Assembly: GCF_964204865.1 (NCBI RefSeq) | Contig: NC_135261.1 | Location: 8,618,001 to 8,682,000, forward strand | Length of the DNA: 64,000 bases | Source: Styela clava | Lineage: Eukaryota > Chordata > Ascidiacea > Stolidobranchia > Styelidae | Direction of reading: 5' to 3' | Part shown: positions 33,801 through 46,223 of the stretch, piece by piece | Numbering within the stretch: the stretch's first letter is position 1 | How the letters are laid out: each line of letters starts with the position of its first letter | Notes under the pieces: model-generated | Database searches by the model: none | What the model was told of the DNA's origin: nothing | The model's input: the letters and a program-made list of their open reading frames with translations, nothing else | Translations under genes and position numbers: made by a program

Positions 33801-35003
33801 TCCACAATTAACTAACATTGCCTTATTTTCTGCCTTTTTTCCTGTCAATTTCCTACTGAAGGTTCGTGAACTTTGTTAAATTTACAGTGATTGACAGATG
33901 CATTTATTTTCAATTCGAACAAAAACTACCGAGAACAATTTTTGAAACAAAAGTTGAGTTTTTTTTAAACTACCGAAGCAACCGAAAATTAATTTAGATA
34001 GAAGCTCGACCTCCGACATTGATATCAATTTATGAGATTGACTTATTCATTCCCGACTTGCTTAATTTAAATTTTCTTCATGTGGGTGTTGGTAAGATCA
34101 AGTTGTTTTTGTTGTGTCAATTTAACACAGCAGCAATGCCTAAGTTGCAGGCTTCCGGGGAGGCACATTGTATGTTGAGAATAGTGCCGAAGGCCGCATG
34201 CATATTTTTATAATTTATACCTTAGTTAAGTGCAGTTTGCGATATATATTGCGACGTAATTTATTAGTCGACGAGGTTTTTGAACTGAAAAGATTTTACA
34301 TTGCCAAGCCAACCCAGTTAATGTGGTTAGGTATGACTGAGGCATTTCATTCCGGGAGTTTTTAAATATATAAGACCATGTTTTTTGGCATGTAGAGTAA
34401 TATAATTTTAGTTTAACTTCTCAATGTCGGAGGATGCTTTTCATGCAAAATAGCGAGTTTTGACTCGGGTGAGTGATTTTTAAGGTGACGTCATAATACC
34501 CAAACCTCTCGTGAAGATGTAAACAAAATCTGTGAGTGAGGATAAGTCGATACAATTCCGCACTAGTTTATTTAATGACATTAAATAAAATTTAATATTT
34601 TTCGAGGATAGTGAGAAAGGGTACAGACGGTACGTTACTTTGTTTTATTGTAGACTATTGCTGTCAAATAATATTATACTCGAGCCACGAATAATTTCGG
34701 TTTCCACTCTGGCTCTATGGTGCTTACCGGCATCTTGTTGCGTTAGATCATGTTGTCTAAACTCGAAACTAAAGCAGTAGATAATGTGATATTTTTGTAG
34801 CATATCAATTTTGTTATTCGGAACGATCTTGTGATAGCCAGGCATTTGCTAAATCATTAATTATGATATAACTCATCTACATTTGACTTGGCTTATTTTC
34901 TCCGCTTCGTATATACGTGAACCCTTTATACTCCTAAGTTTTACTAATTTTTTTTATTAAACAGATTAATGCGACAGCGTATAACATCATTTGCCATTCA
35001 TAG
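30836..35003 (+). CDS. Unrecognised seven-exon gene
   Basis: No family recognised. Seven plus-strand exons join in phase with GT-AG ends: 30836-30874, 30917-30987, 31118-31263, 31475-31636, 32103-32215, 32540-32626 and 34965-35003 (stop). This gives 218 residues if the first ATG, which sits right at an acceptor, is the start; the true start may be further upstream. The middle holds the best-structured part: LSPPGEIRWPNIEMTYRHCS, then KIIGHTDFFLLYAVV and NDVQETVNYFEQRHASVLDG, mixing likely strands and helices. Cysteines are sparse. There is no signal peptide or membrane segment. The last exon (INATAYNIICHS) is separated by a 2.3-kb intron holding a MITE and is the weakest join. It ends about 3 kb before REDIC1 on the same strand. 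Confidence 0.55.
34010..34433. mobile_element. MITE with CCTCCGACATTGA ends
   Basis: The 13-bp inverted termini cctccgacattga (34010-34022) and tcaatgtcggagg (34421-34433) bracket about 400 bp of AT-rich sequence with no coding frame of note. No obvious target duplication. It lies in the last intron of the unrecognised gene at 30836-35003. Confidence 0.6.
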
Positions 35004-35175
35004 GATCAGATCATGCCTTTTAGAGGCTACGATTTGGTGCCCTATATAATACTGTATATATAAAATAATAATGATGTTTTTAAACTTTATATTGATTGAG
35101 ACCCCACTGTTTTTTCCCTTGGCCCTCGCTGCCGACTTCACACTTCACTCACAACTTGCTTTTGTAATAATAACT

Positions 35176-35545
35176 GTTGTTTGTACGAATACTGCTGACT
35201 TGTTTTCTCTCCAAATGCTCCATTTTTTCACACGTACCGAACTTGCTTCGGGTCTGTTGTTTATACGAATACTGCTGGCTTGTTTTCTCTCCAAATGCTC
35301 CATTTTTTCACACGTACCGAACTTGCTTCAGGATGGGTCTGTTGTTTGTACGAATACCGCTGGCTTGTTTTCTCTCCAAATGCTCCATTTTCACACGTAC
35401 CGAACTTGCTTCAGGGTTGTTTTACTGGCTTGTTTTCTCTCCAAATGCTCCTTTTTTTCACACGTACCGAAGAACCTGTTGTTTGTACGAATGAACGAAT
35501 AACGCTGGCTTGTTTTCTCTCCAAATGCTTGTTTGTACAAATCCA
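35176..35545. repeat. Minisatellite A, about 65-84 bp units
   Basis: Five units share the core 'cttgttttctctccaaatgc', starting at 35200, 35280, 35364, 35429 and 35509. Most units also contain 'gtttgtacgaata' and 'cacacgtaccgaacttgct'. Spacings are 80, 84, 65 and 80 bp. Units differ by small indels, so several reading frames stay open by chance. Confidence 0.85.
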
Positions 35546-35549
35546 TTTT

Positions 35550-36470
35550 TTTTCTTAGCATGTTGGCTTGGCTGCTCTCGGGGGCCTTCTTTTTTGTTTG
35601 GTGTATTTTTTCTTTCGTTACATTTCGATGGTGGACTTGACTTGGCTGTTGGCCTTCTTGCTCTTCGTCTGTTCTTAGCATGTTGGCTTGGCTGCTCTCG
35701 GGGGTGTATTTTTCATTCGTTACATTTTCGGTGGTGGACTTGACTTGGCTGGTGGCCTTCTTGCTCTTCGTCTGGTGTTCTTTCCTTGGACTTAATTTAT
35801 TTCTTAGCATGTTGCTTGGCTGCTCTCGAAGTCTTCTTTTTCGTTTGGTGTATCCGGGGACCTTCAACCCTGTCTGCTGTTGCCCTCCCTGCCTGTCTTG
35901 TCTGCTTCTTCTTAAGCATGTTGGCTTGCTGCTCTCGGGGCCTTCTTTTTTGTTTGGTGTGCCTGTCTTGTCTGCTTCTTCTTAGCATGTTGGCTTGCTG
36001 CTCCTCTCTGGGCCTTCTTTTTTGTTTGGTGTGTGTATCCGGACCTCCAAAACCCTCCAAAACCCTGTCTGCTTCATTTCTCCTCCCTGCCTGTCTTGTC
36101 TGCTTCTTCTTAAGCATGTTCTCTCTCTCTCCACTCCACTCTCGGGGCCTTATTTTTTGTTTGGTGTGCCTGTCTTGTCTGCTTCTTCTTAAGCATGTTG
36201 GCTTGCTGCTCTCGGGGCCTTCTTTTTTGTTTGGTGTGCCTGTCTTGTCTGCTTCTTCTAGCCTTCTTCTTTCGGCTTGGGCCTTCCCGTTTTGGTGTTC
36301 CTCTCCTGAAGCCCCTCGATTGGCCCTTCTGCTTCATTTTGTCTCCCCTGCATCACACCTGCCTTGCCTGCTGATTCTGGACTGGCCCGTCTGCTGTTGG
36401 TTCCTTCCCTGTCTGCTCTCCCGAAGCTCCTTTTTTTTCCATGGATCGCCTGTCTGCTGATTCTCGACTG
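35550..36470. repeat. Minisatellite B, CT-rich, at least 7 units
   Basis: Units built on 'cttagcatgttggcttg' plus 'ctgctctcggggccttcttt' and 'tgtttggtgtgcctgtcttg' start at 35554, 35674, 35803, 35911, 35981, 36109 and 36188. The strand is strongly pyrimidine-rich, and both strands carry long stop-free frames. The predicted peptides are simply the translated repeat (plus: leucine/cysteine-rich; minus: lysine/glutamine-rich, with HQTKKKAPESSQANML recurring), so I do not call a protein gene. Confidence 0.82.
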
Positions 36471-36519
36471 ACCCGGCCTCTCCGGTCCGGTCTTTGCTGC
36501 TGATTCTGCCCTGTAAGTT

Positions 36520-36612
36520 AGTCTACCCTACGGGGTTCGAACCCACACTCATAACTAGCCCCGCGTTTGACCGTGTCTATACGCTTCCCCTGCGCCACCG
36601 CTACCGACGAAG
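36520..36612 (-). repeat. tRNA-like element (second SINE type or tRNA-derived head)
   Basis: On the minus strand there is an A-box-like 'gtggcgcaggggaagcg', an extended middle, and a B box in 'gggttcgaaccccgtaggg', about 85 bases long. The acceptor-stem ends do not pair well, so it is more likely a tRNA-derived SINE head than a functional tRNA gene. It abuts minisatellite B and differs from the main SINE of this window. Confidence 0.6.
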
Positions 36613-37423
36613 ACCGGATGGTTCAGATTCTTACTTAATAAATAATGTCACGCTTGGCAGCCACCCCGACAATGCTAATTACCCCGAAAATTACATTAAA
36701 CATACTACGTTGATTCGAAGCAGGTTATTCATTTCATGCATGGAAGACGTTTCTCTGGGACCATTGTGTACGCTGCTTTAATGTCTGAATATTTGTGCAC
36801 ATAACATGATGACGTTTTAATTGTGGTTTTAGTTTAATTTTTACAAGAATGCGTTATTATGTAATCATCGGCGACAAGAAGCATAAGAAAATTCAATCAG
36901 TGAATCTGCAAACCAAGTTTCAAACTCTCAGCGGAGACATAGTGAGACTGGACGATGGTTCATCAATTTGATACTTTCTACCTCTTGTGTCAACTGACCG
37001 TCTTATCTTTGATTTACTGTTCCAAAATTTATAAAACATGTCAGGAAAGAATGATGAAATTGGTGACGCGGCGCTATGCCCTTCTACAGATTGAAACGAT
37101 ATTATACAATATACATATTAAAAATAAAACGGGAAACACCATTAATCTTGTCGTAGAAGCCCCGCGACAGGTAAAACATGCTTCCGCTGGCACTAGAGAG
37201 GTAACGCAGTGTGATGCGCACGCGATGTACCCAGGGTCATGTCAAACTTTTCTGCTGCACGAGTTTCTGATAATGATGTCCTTTATACCTAACTTGAAAA
37301 TAATTTCAGGAATAAACAAATTATAGATGTTGTTATAAATGAGGCTAAATAAACTAAAGGTACGAGTGAAATTTTTGTATTATTGTTCAACATCAAACCG
37401 AGAATATCGGTCGGAGACCTAAG
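36613..37423. other. Gene-poor sequence
   Basis: Short frames on the plus strand (for example 36955-37326) do not resemble known proteins and show no convincing splice context. Confidence 0.4.
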
Positions 37424-37672
37424 ACTTATCGATCGGAGGTTAGGGTATCCCCCAAAACAAAACTCTATAGTGACACCGTTTGTCCCGTCACTAATTAATT
37501 AATAATTCGCTAATTATACGACATAATTCATCCAAAATCAACATGCAAAATTTGGAGCAGATTCAACCACGCTTTCGTGAGATATAGCGTGCATCTAACA
37601 GAGAGACAAACAAACAAACAGACAAATACCTATCAACATACTTACCGATCTTAAGATCGATAAGTAATAAGC
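37424..37672. repeat. Repeat with (acaa)n-type tail and inverted ends
   Basis: It starts with 'gacttatcgatcgg' and ends with the inverse 'ccgatcttaagatcgataag', which itself holds the perfect palindrome cgatcttaagatcg. The part before the end reads 'gagatatagcgtgcatctaa', then 'cagagagacaaacaaacaaa'. That resembles the 3' tails of some non-LTR retrotransposons. Family not determined. Confidence 0.45.
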
Positions 37673-37958
37673 AACAAACTCACACCGATAACACGCTGCC
37701 CATATTGCCACGCCCCTGGATGTACCTTTTAATCCATTCTGAAACTACGTCATATTTTCGCGAATTATGATGAAATATAACCTAATCAATGTAAAGTAGG
37801 CATGGCCAATCAGTTTCCAATTCTACTAAAATATATGCATCCATTGTATCGAACTAGGAAGTTACATCACATATATAAGTTACATTCACTAACCTGAGTG
37901 TTATTGAATTGAAAATTAGTGTAAATTTGGAAATCTGGACTTCACGTTTACGTTTACA

Positions 37959-40900
37959 ATGAACTGGATTGGTGGAACGAGGTGAGAAAATATTCTGTAA
38001 TATTTTGATCTTTCGAAGTGATGCGATAAAATGTTTGGTAATTGAACTACGAAGATCTACGAGCACGTTTATTAGTAAAAAGTTGTTAACTTCCTAAATT
38101 CTAACCAATGGAGCGCAGCATAACGATGCTAATATTGGTACATGAACTACTATGATCAAATAATTGGGTGCAAACTTTTACCTAAATGTATTAGACCATT
38201 ACACTTCCATAACCTCATTTGTTTCATTCCATCTGATAAGTTGTGCTATCTCAACTATAAGTAATTTACGGAGAATAAATGTGGCAAGTTAAATCGTATT
38301 TTTTTGTTTGTTTTTAGGAATCGCTTTCGAGGCCTGAATGACGATCAGAAAAAGCAAAAGGTTCGTTTTATGAAATAACAATCATTTATACCACATATAA
38401 AGTAAATCGTTTGATGAAATAGAAGTGAATTAACATCACAATTAATTTTTATTTTTCAAAAGTAGTTTACTGAATATCGATGCGAAATATCTTTCTATGG
38501 ATGGCTTTGCAAGACGTGTTCAATAAAATATGATAGTTCAACCATTCCAGGAAGGAGATATCAGGAGTTTAGAGTAGCGCGACGCATATTCCTCAACTTA
38601 ATCACCCTATATCACAGGAATTCTTTGAACGGAGAAGATTGGCAAATAGAGTCAAATCGGCAACATCTTTAACTACTCCAGCAGGAAAGAAGAAGAGTAT
38701 CAGTCGTGACATTTTACATTTACAATGTGTTAAACAGACTAAACGTTCTCCATTTAAAGGTCAGTGCCCCGACGTTTTCGTAATACTAACTCTACTGGGA
38801 CAAGGTATGATTCGTTCAATCGCATGTATTTATTGTCCTGGCAATCGTTCAATAGGAAATATCAGTTATTTCATTGTTCCCAGTTCAAATAATCCTGTCC
38901 CAAAACTACCCTGCTTTTCATTCAGATGAAGACGCCCCGTCGACGTGTAGTTCTGCTGAAACACGGAACTCTTCTCGACACGAAAGGTATATAAATATTT
39001 GAAATATGCATTTAGTTGGATTTTCCAACCTGGTATATAAACGCTTTAGCCCTTTGAAGATAATTCCTCGCGGCCACTCATTTTATTATTGTAAATTCGA
39101 TAATTCGACTTTAAAATCCTATTTAATTTATATATCTTTTAAGATCTCCTATCCATAGAGTAGTGAAACACATTGATCTGTCGCATGGAAGAAATAGATT
39201 CGGTAATATTGGTAAGAAGTCGTCATCTAATAGAAGTTTCAAGCACAAACTCCATCTTCCTAATGTTTCTCCGTGCAAACAACCATCTAACATCGAACTC
39301 GCAGACGCGACTGACGATGAACATTCCAATACCAGGCAGAGGTAATTGCTTTATTGTGAATTTGGGCGCGCGTGTTGTCCGCAAGTAGGGATAAGTTTAT
39401 TTGCATTCGGGGACTCAGGTAAAGTGCTAATATATCAATGATCGCAAATATTCTTTATACTAGAGTTATTGCATCATTTGCAACTTGGGATATGATTTTA
39501 TTCAGCGAAAAATGCAATAATTGCGGAATGATTATTGTGCTATATAATATGGCGGTAATTAAACAAACTTTGCGAAGCAGCTAAGGGTTCATTGATACTT
39601 CTAAAAATGTATCCAGAGCATCAGACATATATAGACTTTTTGACATAGATTGATTATTTATTAATTGAACTAAATATACTACTTCAAAACGATTCCACTT
39701 AGTCATAGAACAATAAAGATACATACACCTTCACATATTGCAGGCAATTCAAGCATTTACCTTCGTACCAATCAACGCCAATTGACCAATTTGCATCGCA
39801 GGTAAATCTTTTTTATAGTCTTTGCCATTATAAATGCACTTATAGTAAAAACGTCATGTGTGTCTATAAAGTTAAATTATAATAATGTTTTATTATATTT
39901 AAAGTGAAAATCACATGTGTGTTCGACATATCGATATATATACTTGGTATGATTTTGGTACTCTAACATTGGTTGGAGAACTAGCACAAGCTTTATCGAC
40001 ATATATGAGTTAAATAACGATCTTTTTCCATTTTAGAGATTGAATAGAAACAATATGGGAGGACGGCACCCCCGTGGTAAGTGGATCAGATTTTTTATAT
40101 TAAATTATAATAGAATTATTTGCTTCGACTAGCCTGTTTTATTGTTTCCATATAGCAATAATATTAGGTATATACTTTGAAATATTTTAAACAAGAGTGT
40201 AATTTTTTTAGGTGTTTCCAACTTCCAAGGAAGTGCATTGTCAGTTTCTACTCCAGTACTCTATGATGACATCTATGGGTAAGTGATAATCGAGGTTGTA
40301 TATTATGTAAGCTGACTTGAATATGCCCAAAACAATGATTTTTATGTAGTTGTGGATGTTGTACAGCGTACTATGAGGAAGGTCAATTATATAAATTGCC
40401 GACAATTTACAATGACGTCATTTATTTTTTAACTGTAATAATTTTATTTCGCTGTATAGTGATCCGATAAAAATGACATTTAATTAACAGTGACGAACAA
40501 AAAAAATCGAAGCTTTATATACAATATTTTGATATGACCATGTGGGGAATAATGGGATTTTTCTTCGAACTTTGTGTTATTCGGATCAACGCATTTTTGG
40601 CCTTGCCATACCTGCGATTTAAAAATGTTTTGAATTTTGATACTGTTATAAGTCAGTCAATTTCACTAATTTAAAGCAAGGCTCATTTTATTTTTTTCTC
40701 ACTGGTATGAAGATCACGAGAAAAAGTACTTGAAAGCGCCAACAAACGATTTTATGGAAATATTCCCGATTGTGAAGAATCATTCATATGTGAAAGATCG
40801 CGAAGTGAAAAGAAGGTCAATTTCTCGCACATCAATGAATGTTACAGGTTTTCTTCTCTTTTTGAACACTTCTAGGATTTCCTAGTTTCTTATACCATTC

Positions 40901-43565
40901 AAAGCAAAGTAAGTGACTGGGATGTTCAACGCAACAAAAATACTGGTATAGTTTCACTTGTCAATATGGACAATTTGTCGAGCGAGTATGATTTTTTTTC
41001 TTTTTTCGATTTTGAGTACAACGTTAATTCCTGTAATTTCGAAGTTCACTTTCAAGGCGATATTCAGATATGAATATTTTTTTATTTCTGTAATAGAATC
41101 TGCCCATAAATGTTATCAAAAATAATGATATCTAAAAAGTAAAAGTTTTATATCAAGAATTACTCATAGATGAGAAAAAAACTGTTAGGAAATAAATCAC
41201 AACGTTTGATCAAGCAGTCATTCATGATCAATTAGCATTTTTTGTTATTAATTATTACATCTCTCTGTTCTAGCTTAACAAGTGACAGCGAAACCAGGAG
41301 CGATCCTCATTCATGCTTCGACGTGAATTTTTTACTAGGTGCTGGTACTTCTACTGGCATTCAATATCCATCTCCAGCAAGTTTTGACATGATGGAGAGC
41401 GCTACGTTTCCCCAAATTCTTGATGAAGTCAAAAACAAACATTTATCCTACCCAACTCCGGTTTATAACAACCACGAGGAGTTATTCAATAGAGCAATCA
41501 GTTTTAAAAATACTTTTGGAGAAACGGATAGAATACTTCATGGCAGTCCTAAAATTTTACTTGAAAATTTGAATGTGGACGCTCTTCTCACATCACAGCA
41601 AAAGTCATGCTCTGACTTAATATTTGAACGTTTGGCCAACAATGACATATGTGGAGGAAAACGGGAAAAGGACAAATTCACGAATCCAATGTTTGTTGGA
41701 ATTGACGATACGCCTATCTTAGGCAAGGTGTGTCATTTTAAATTCGGTTGGAATATATAGAAATATGATGTAATATAATACTTTTGCCAATTTTTAATTA
41801 AGTAACAGTGAAAGTTGTGAGAAGTTTTAGTTAATTAAACATGTGTCTTAAGCAAAACTTGATACACTTTTGGTTGGTAGGACGCTGTTGAACTGCTATG
41901 AGCTACACGGTTATCTGATTGCTAACAAACTACGTCTCTATGATGCTGTTTGAAATTGAAGCAAATTCAAGTTCGGTTGCATTTGTAAATCGCTCATATT
42001 TTGTTCAGAAAACGAAAATTACAGTTCGATTTTATCAAAGCGATTTGTATTGCTTCAAATATTTTTTTTTATTCATTCTTTCCGTCTTAAAATTTGTAAA
42101 TGATCCCTCATAATAGGGGCCACGTTTCCAGGAGCGACCATTCACATGGATATCGGACGAAGAAGAGGTCAAATTTCATAATTTCTCCTCAGAAGAGTGT
42201 GCAGATGAAAGTCTTCAAAAATGGCTAAAATTTCGACCAAGACAGCTGGATTCTTCTTCTGGTGTTCCAAACAATAACATATCCTTGTCATTCACCCCCA
42301 AAACAAAAATTGAACAGATTGGTATAGTGGCAGAAAATAACATAGCTTCCGAGAATATTCCCAACTCTTATAGCCCGGAATGTCGAAATCGTACACTGAC
42401 GGAAACGCCAAAGTTGAAGAATCAACGATCTCATAATAGCATTACAGACGCGGTGCAGGAATATAACCCAAACGAATCTTTTGTCTCAAAAGAAGGAAGA
42501 GTCAATCTTTGTGATCTGTATGCAAACAATGAGTCGTTCTCTACAGTAGCGAAGTATTCTAGCAATCAACATGAAAGTATAAAACATGGGTCGAGCGGAA
42601 ACGTTATCACTCAAAATGAAGATACTATACCTGATCATTTGAAAGAACCTTGTTCAAGTGCAAAATATAACACTGGAACGAATATAAAATCTGAGATTTT
42701 TGACAATGAAAAATGTACTGAAGTTTATAATATGGAAACCAGTTGTTTTCCTTGGATTATCAACAAAGACGACGGTCTTGCTTCAGAGTTTGATATGAAA
42801 GACAACACTAGTAACGAAAATTCGATGAGTTTAGTTAAGATTTTGACAGGAACTAAAACACCTGTAGAATTGGAGGAACAGGAAAGTCAACAAATACAGT
42901 CAGAAGTATGTAAAAACCAAAAAGAGACGCCCATTGGTATATTCAACCTGGCGAACATAATGCAAATAGACGGTTTCAAGTCGAGTGAGGTAAGCGAAAA
43001 AAATTTAAACAACGAAGTAACTATGATTCTGTCACAAGCGGTGGAGAAGCTGAATGAATCTTTGGGCCAAACAAATGATGGAAGCATAATGGCTTATAAT
43101 GAAAATATAACAACAACGGAAGTCGCAATCCAGAATGTCACAACTGGGGAAGAAGATAAATACATAGATGCAAATCACGAAATTTTATCAAATTGTCGAG
43201 TTCAAACGGCTACAAAATATCTGGACAAAGCGTCTTCGCCGATTATATGCTATACAAAATCCATCAGCAGTACTAAAGCAACTCAAACTGAAGAAACCCA
43301 CAAAGGTTTGGATTCGTCAGTTGAATTCAGCAATGCTTGGATTCAAACTGAACGCTATAGCCCACCATGTTCGGACGTTTGCAAGTTCCACCCTAGAGTG
43401 GAACTTGGTGTGGACGTGAGAGACTGTGTTACTCTGAATCACGGAAGCGCCGTTATCAAACGGCGGAATGAATCTTCTGCTTCTCAAAGCTCTGACGATT
43501 CGGTATTATACGGAAAATCGTCATCGTACAAGAAAAGACGAAGTAAGCGAAAAAGAAAAATTTAA
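37959..43565 (+). CDS. REDIC1: REDIC1 (C12orf40) homologue, 11 exons
   Basis: REDIC1 binds branched DNA intermediates and supports class I meiotic crossovers in mammals. Eleven exons join in phase: 37959-37981, 38318-38360, 38618-38759, 38926-38986, 39144-39341, 39744-39801, 40037-40076, 40212-40278, 40713-40847, 41274-41727 and 42132-43565, giving 884 residues against about 650 in human. The start MNWIGGTR plus QKKQKEFFERRRLANRVKS matches the human start (MNWVGGSR, then RRKQKEYFEKHRLKSKMK). Next comes SISRDILHLQCVKQ, against SLDILNLYMVNQ in human. Near the C-terminus, TKATQTEETHKGLDSS and NAWIQTERYSPPCSDVCKF echo the human AGIQTE...TAVQCD...CMC block. The rest is disordered and serine/glutamate-rich, and it ends in a basic tail KKRRSKRKRKI. 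The exon-9 donor (40848) was chosen over an earlier one for phase. Confidence 0.85.
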
Positions 43566-44847
43566 GGTTTTAGGAAGTGAACGAGTTAACGCCGTCTTTA
43601 AATGGTGTATGATACACGGTGATTTGCGTGACGAGTGCAACAACGATCGTCATCGTTCTTTATTTCCAGGTTACATAGATATCCAATATAGTAACTATTT
43701 TTTCATCGCAGAAAAGTGTTTTAAGCCCGTCACCAAGAAGAACAGATCGCATTTCCATTACAAAATAGCAAAACACAAACGACAACAGAATTGTAAGCTA
43801 GAAAATTTCCTCCAATGAATCGATATCTCAATTGCTAATATATAACATATTTGCATGTATACAAATACATACATTTCTTTACACCGTTTTTTTTAAAACT
43901 TCTGTGTTTTTCATAAAATGGAATTTTTTTCGTCGTTCAATTGTTCCCTTGTTTTTTATTCTGTTTTCAAGAGATGAAATGTTTACATTTTTTATTAGAT
44001 TCCGTTTTGAAATATACCTTACAGTAAATAAAACGGCTCACTACTGCTTGTAGTAATCCATATACTGTCGGTCATGAATATTAGTATGAATAAAAGTCTT
44101 CTTGGCACCTATTTATCGCTGGAACGCATACCCAATGTGTACAAATGAATACCACATCAGTATGGACCTTAACCAAATTCAAAAGACAACTATAAATATG
44201 AATGATCAAAAACTAGGCTTGCAAATTCAATGGATGTGAATCAGGACTTTCTGCCCCATTTATCCGGAACTGCTCTTGCTGATTAATAAACTAGTTATTG
44301 TCACTATAAGTAGAGGTTCCCACTTGTCCAACAAATTTCTCTAATAAAAGCTTCTCCCACCCCAAATAACCATTTTGTTGAATTCCACCTATTCAGCAAC
44401 TCTGATTGACTTGCTCTAGGTTGGGCATCAATCAATATTTGATATTTCTAAACATAAAGAGAGTTCTTGGTGCAACTGTGGGCTTTTACGATTCTTATAT
44501 CAGTATTCAGTAACTGTGTACTTTCAGCTTTGGTGGCCAGAAACTTTGGGGATTAAATTACTAGGCAGAATTATGAAATGTTAAATCGAGATGATATTCT
44601 TAGTTATGGAATATCAAATATATTCTTGAATATTTTGAATATATTAGATTCATTTCCCTATCAATACTTCTACCTGCTCAGTAGGATTATGTATCAGTTC
44701 AGCAAGTCACTTCCTGATAAATCAATAAGATTCTATTAGGTTGGAATTGCTGTTGACACCAAGAAATAATAATATGCCAACTTGTACAATAATGGCTTCT
44801 AAGAAGAATGAGGTCCAAACTTAAGAAATAAAAGTGTAATTAGGCAA
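43566..44847. other. Intergenic, REDIC1 stop to NTPCR stop (convergent)
   Basis: Tail-to-tail gap between REDIC1 (plus) and NTPCR (minus). The first part may be REDIC1 3' UTR; a 77-codon frame after the stop is in a different register and looks incidental. No repeat recognised. Confidence 0.5.
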
Positions 44848-45922
44848 CTAAAATTGAACCAATATAGATTGCACAATATCATTAAGAATATCATTACGGT
44901 TATGCTTTGTAACCTCAAATATTTTCACACGCTTGTCTTCCCTAATGCTTTCCACAAAAGGAATTCCTCTTCCTCTTTTGACTGGAATTGTTCCCAAAAC
45001 AATAAACTCATTATCAGAATCTTGTAGTATTTTACGAGTTTTACGCTTGAATCTTTCACTGAATAGTTCCATTTTACCAACTTCATCAATGATATATAGA
45101 TGTTTTGAATCACTAGTCTCTTCCAACAATGGTAAAACACAATCCTCAAAAGAAGCAACATCAACCGTATACTTCCCAACCATCGGTCCTTTTTTTGAAA
45201 CTGAACATCTTGCAAGAGGAGCTTGCTTTCCACATAAAGTCACAATGTCAAATCCAATTCTAAAAAACCACACATTGGTTAGCACGGAGATGCTAAAAAC
45301 ATAGATCGCATGTAGTTTCATTGAAATATGTCTGTTTATCTATGTTTTAAGATTATTCTGTAAATATTTTGCTCGGCCCAGCTTGAGGTTAGTTGATTGA
45401 AAGCACACTTTGATGGTTTGTTATAACCTATTATCATATACTGTTTACTTGAACTAATACCTATTAAACATGCAGAATTTGGAAGACATTGTATAGCTCA
45501 GTACAAAAGGTAGATCCAATTTTTAAATAATAAAAGTCTTTTATATTTGAGTATGAAACTGCATTTATGAATATAATCAATTTCGACTTGATTTATAGAC
45601 TGGCAAAATGAAATTAAATGAGTAAAATAGGCCTATATCAGTATATACAAATTAAGTCCAATCTACTGATCTAGGCTATACCGGTATCGGCATGTCATCT
45701 GTAAACAAATAAAATATGAAGATGGTTATCTTGAAAATAATGTAAATGGATAACACATAGTTTCGCACACCTTTCATTTCCATTTCTCCTCTCTTTCGTA
45801 TAGAAACCAGAAATTGAAATCACGCTTTCCTTTATATTGGCAATTGCTTTCTCTATTAATGTTGTCTTCCCCACTCCAGGTAATCCGGTAAGAAATATAT
45901 GGCATCTACCTGATGACTGCAT
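44848..45922 (-). CDS. NTPCR: NTPCR, cancer-related nucleoside-triphosphatase
   Basis: Small P-loop NTPase of the THEP1 family that hydrolyses nucleoside triphosphates. Two exons: 45922-45771 (50 codons plus 2 bases) and 45259-44848, total 187 residues against 190 in human. The Walker A GLPGVGKT is at residues 13-20, followed by SGFYTKERRNG. The second exon opens IGFDIVTLCG, as in the human IGFDVVTLSG. The Walker B region reads IIDEVGKMELFSERF, then FIVLGTIPVKRGRG and VTKHNRND, all canonical. The start is set by the methionine eight residues before the IFLTG strand. The gene is head to head with the THAP exon, start codons about 300 bp apart. Confidence 0.95.
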
Positions 45923-46223
45923 GCTCCATTCCAGCTTGAAAATTATGGTACTTGTTGGAAGAAAACACAGTTAACCTTTAGAACTAATATTAATTAGGAA
46001 CATGTTCAATCACCTAAAAGTATTAAATTAATTCACGCAATTCAATATTTTTGATAAGTCTGCTTAATCGGGGAATACCCTATTGTCATTGAGCAGGCCG
46101 ACAATGGAGGGTATTCATTATCGCCGCTGAGCGTCGCCATTTTGTTTTCATGTGGGCATGCGCGGAAAAGTACTGTCTTCTGCTTCCCCGCGACGTTGGA
46201 CTGGTTTGGGCTTTCCGATTGCA
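45923..46223. promoter_or_regulatory. Divergent promoter region NTPCR / THAP gene
   Basis: About 300 bp separates the two start codons, which point away from each other. The THAP-side half is relatively GC-rich (near 46100-46220, with several CpGs) in an otherwise AT-rich window, as expected of a shared bidirectional promoter. No individual factor site was assigned. Confidence 0.45.

Noticed and set aside
35391-35867. Minus-strand frame of 158 codons with HQTKKKAPESSQANML-type repeats
   Set aside because: Same cause: it runs across the minisatellite arrays, with no splice context or unique sequence.
35786-36460. Long plus-strand frame of 224 codons, leucine/cysteine-rich
   Set aside because: It is the translation of minisatellite B. 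The other frames and the opposite strand are equally open, and the peptide simply repeats with the DNA unit.
36520-36612. Functional tRNA gene
   Set aside because: A and B boxes are present, but the ends do not form a good acceptor stem and the middle is too long for a standard cloverleaf. Listed as a tRNA-like element instead.
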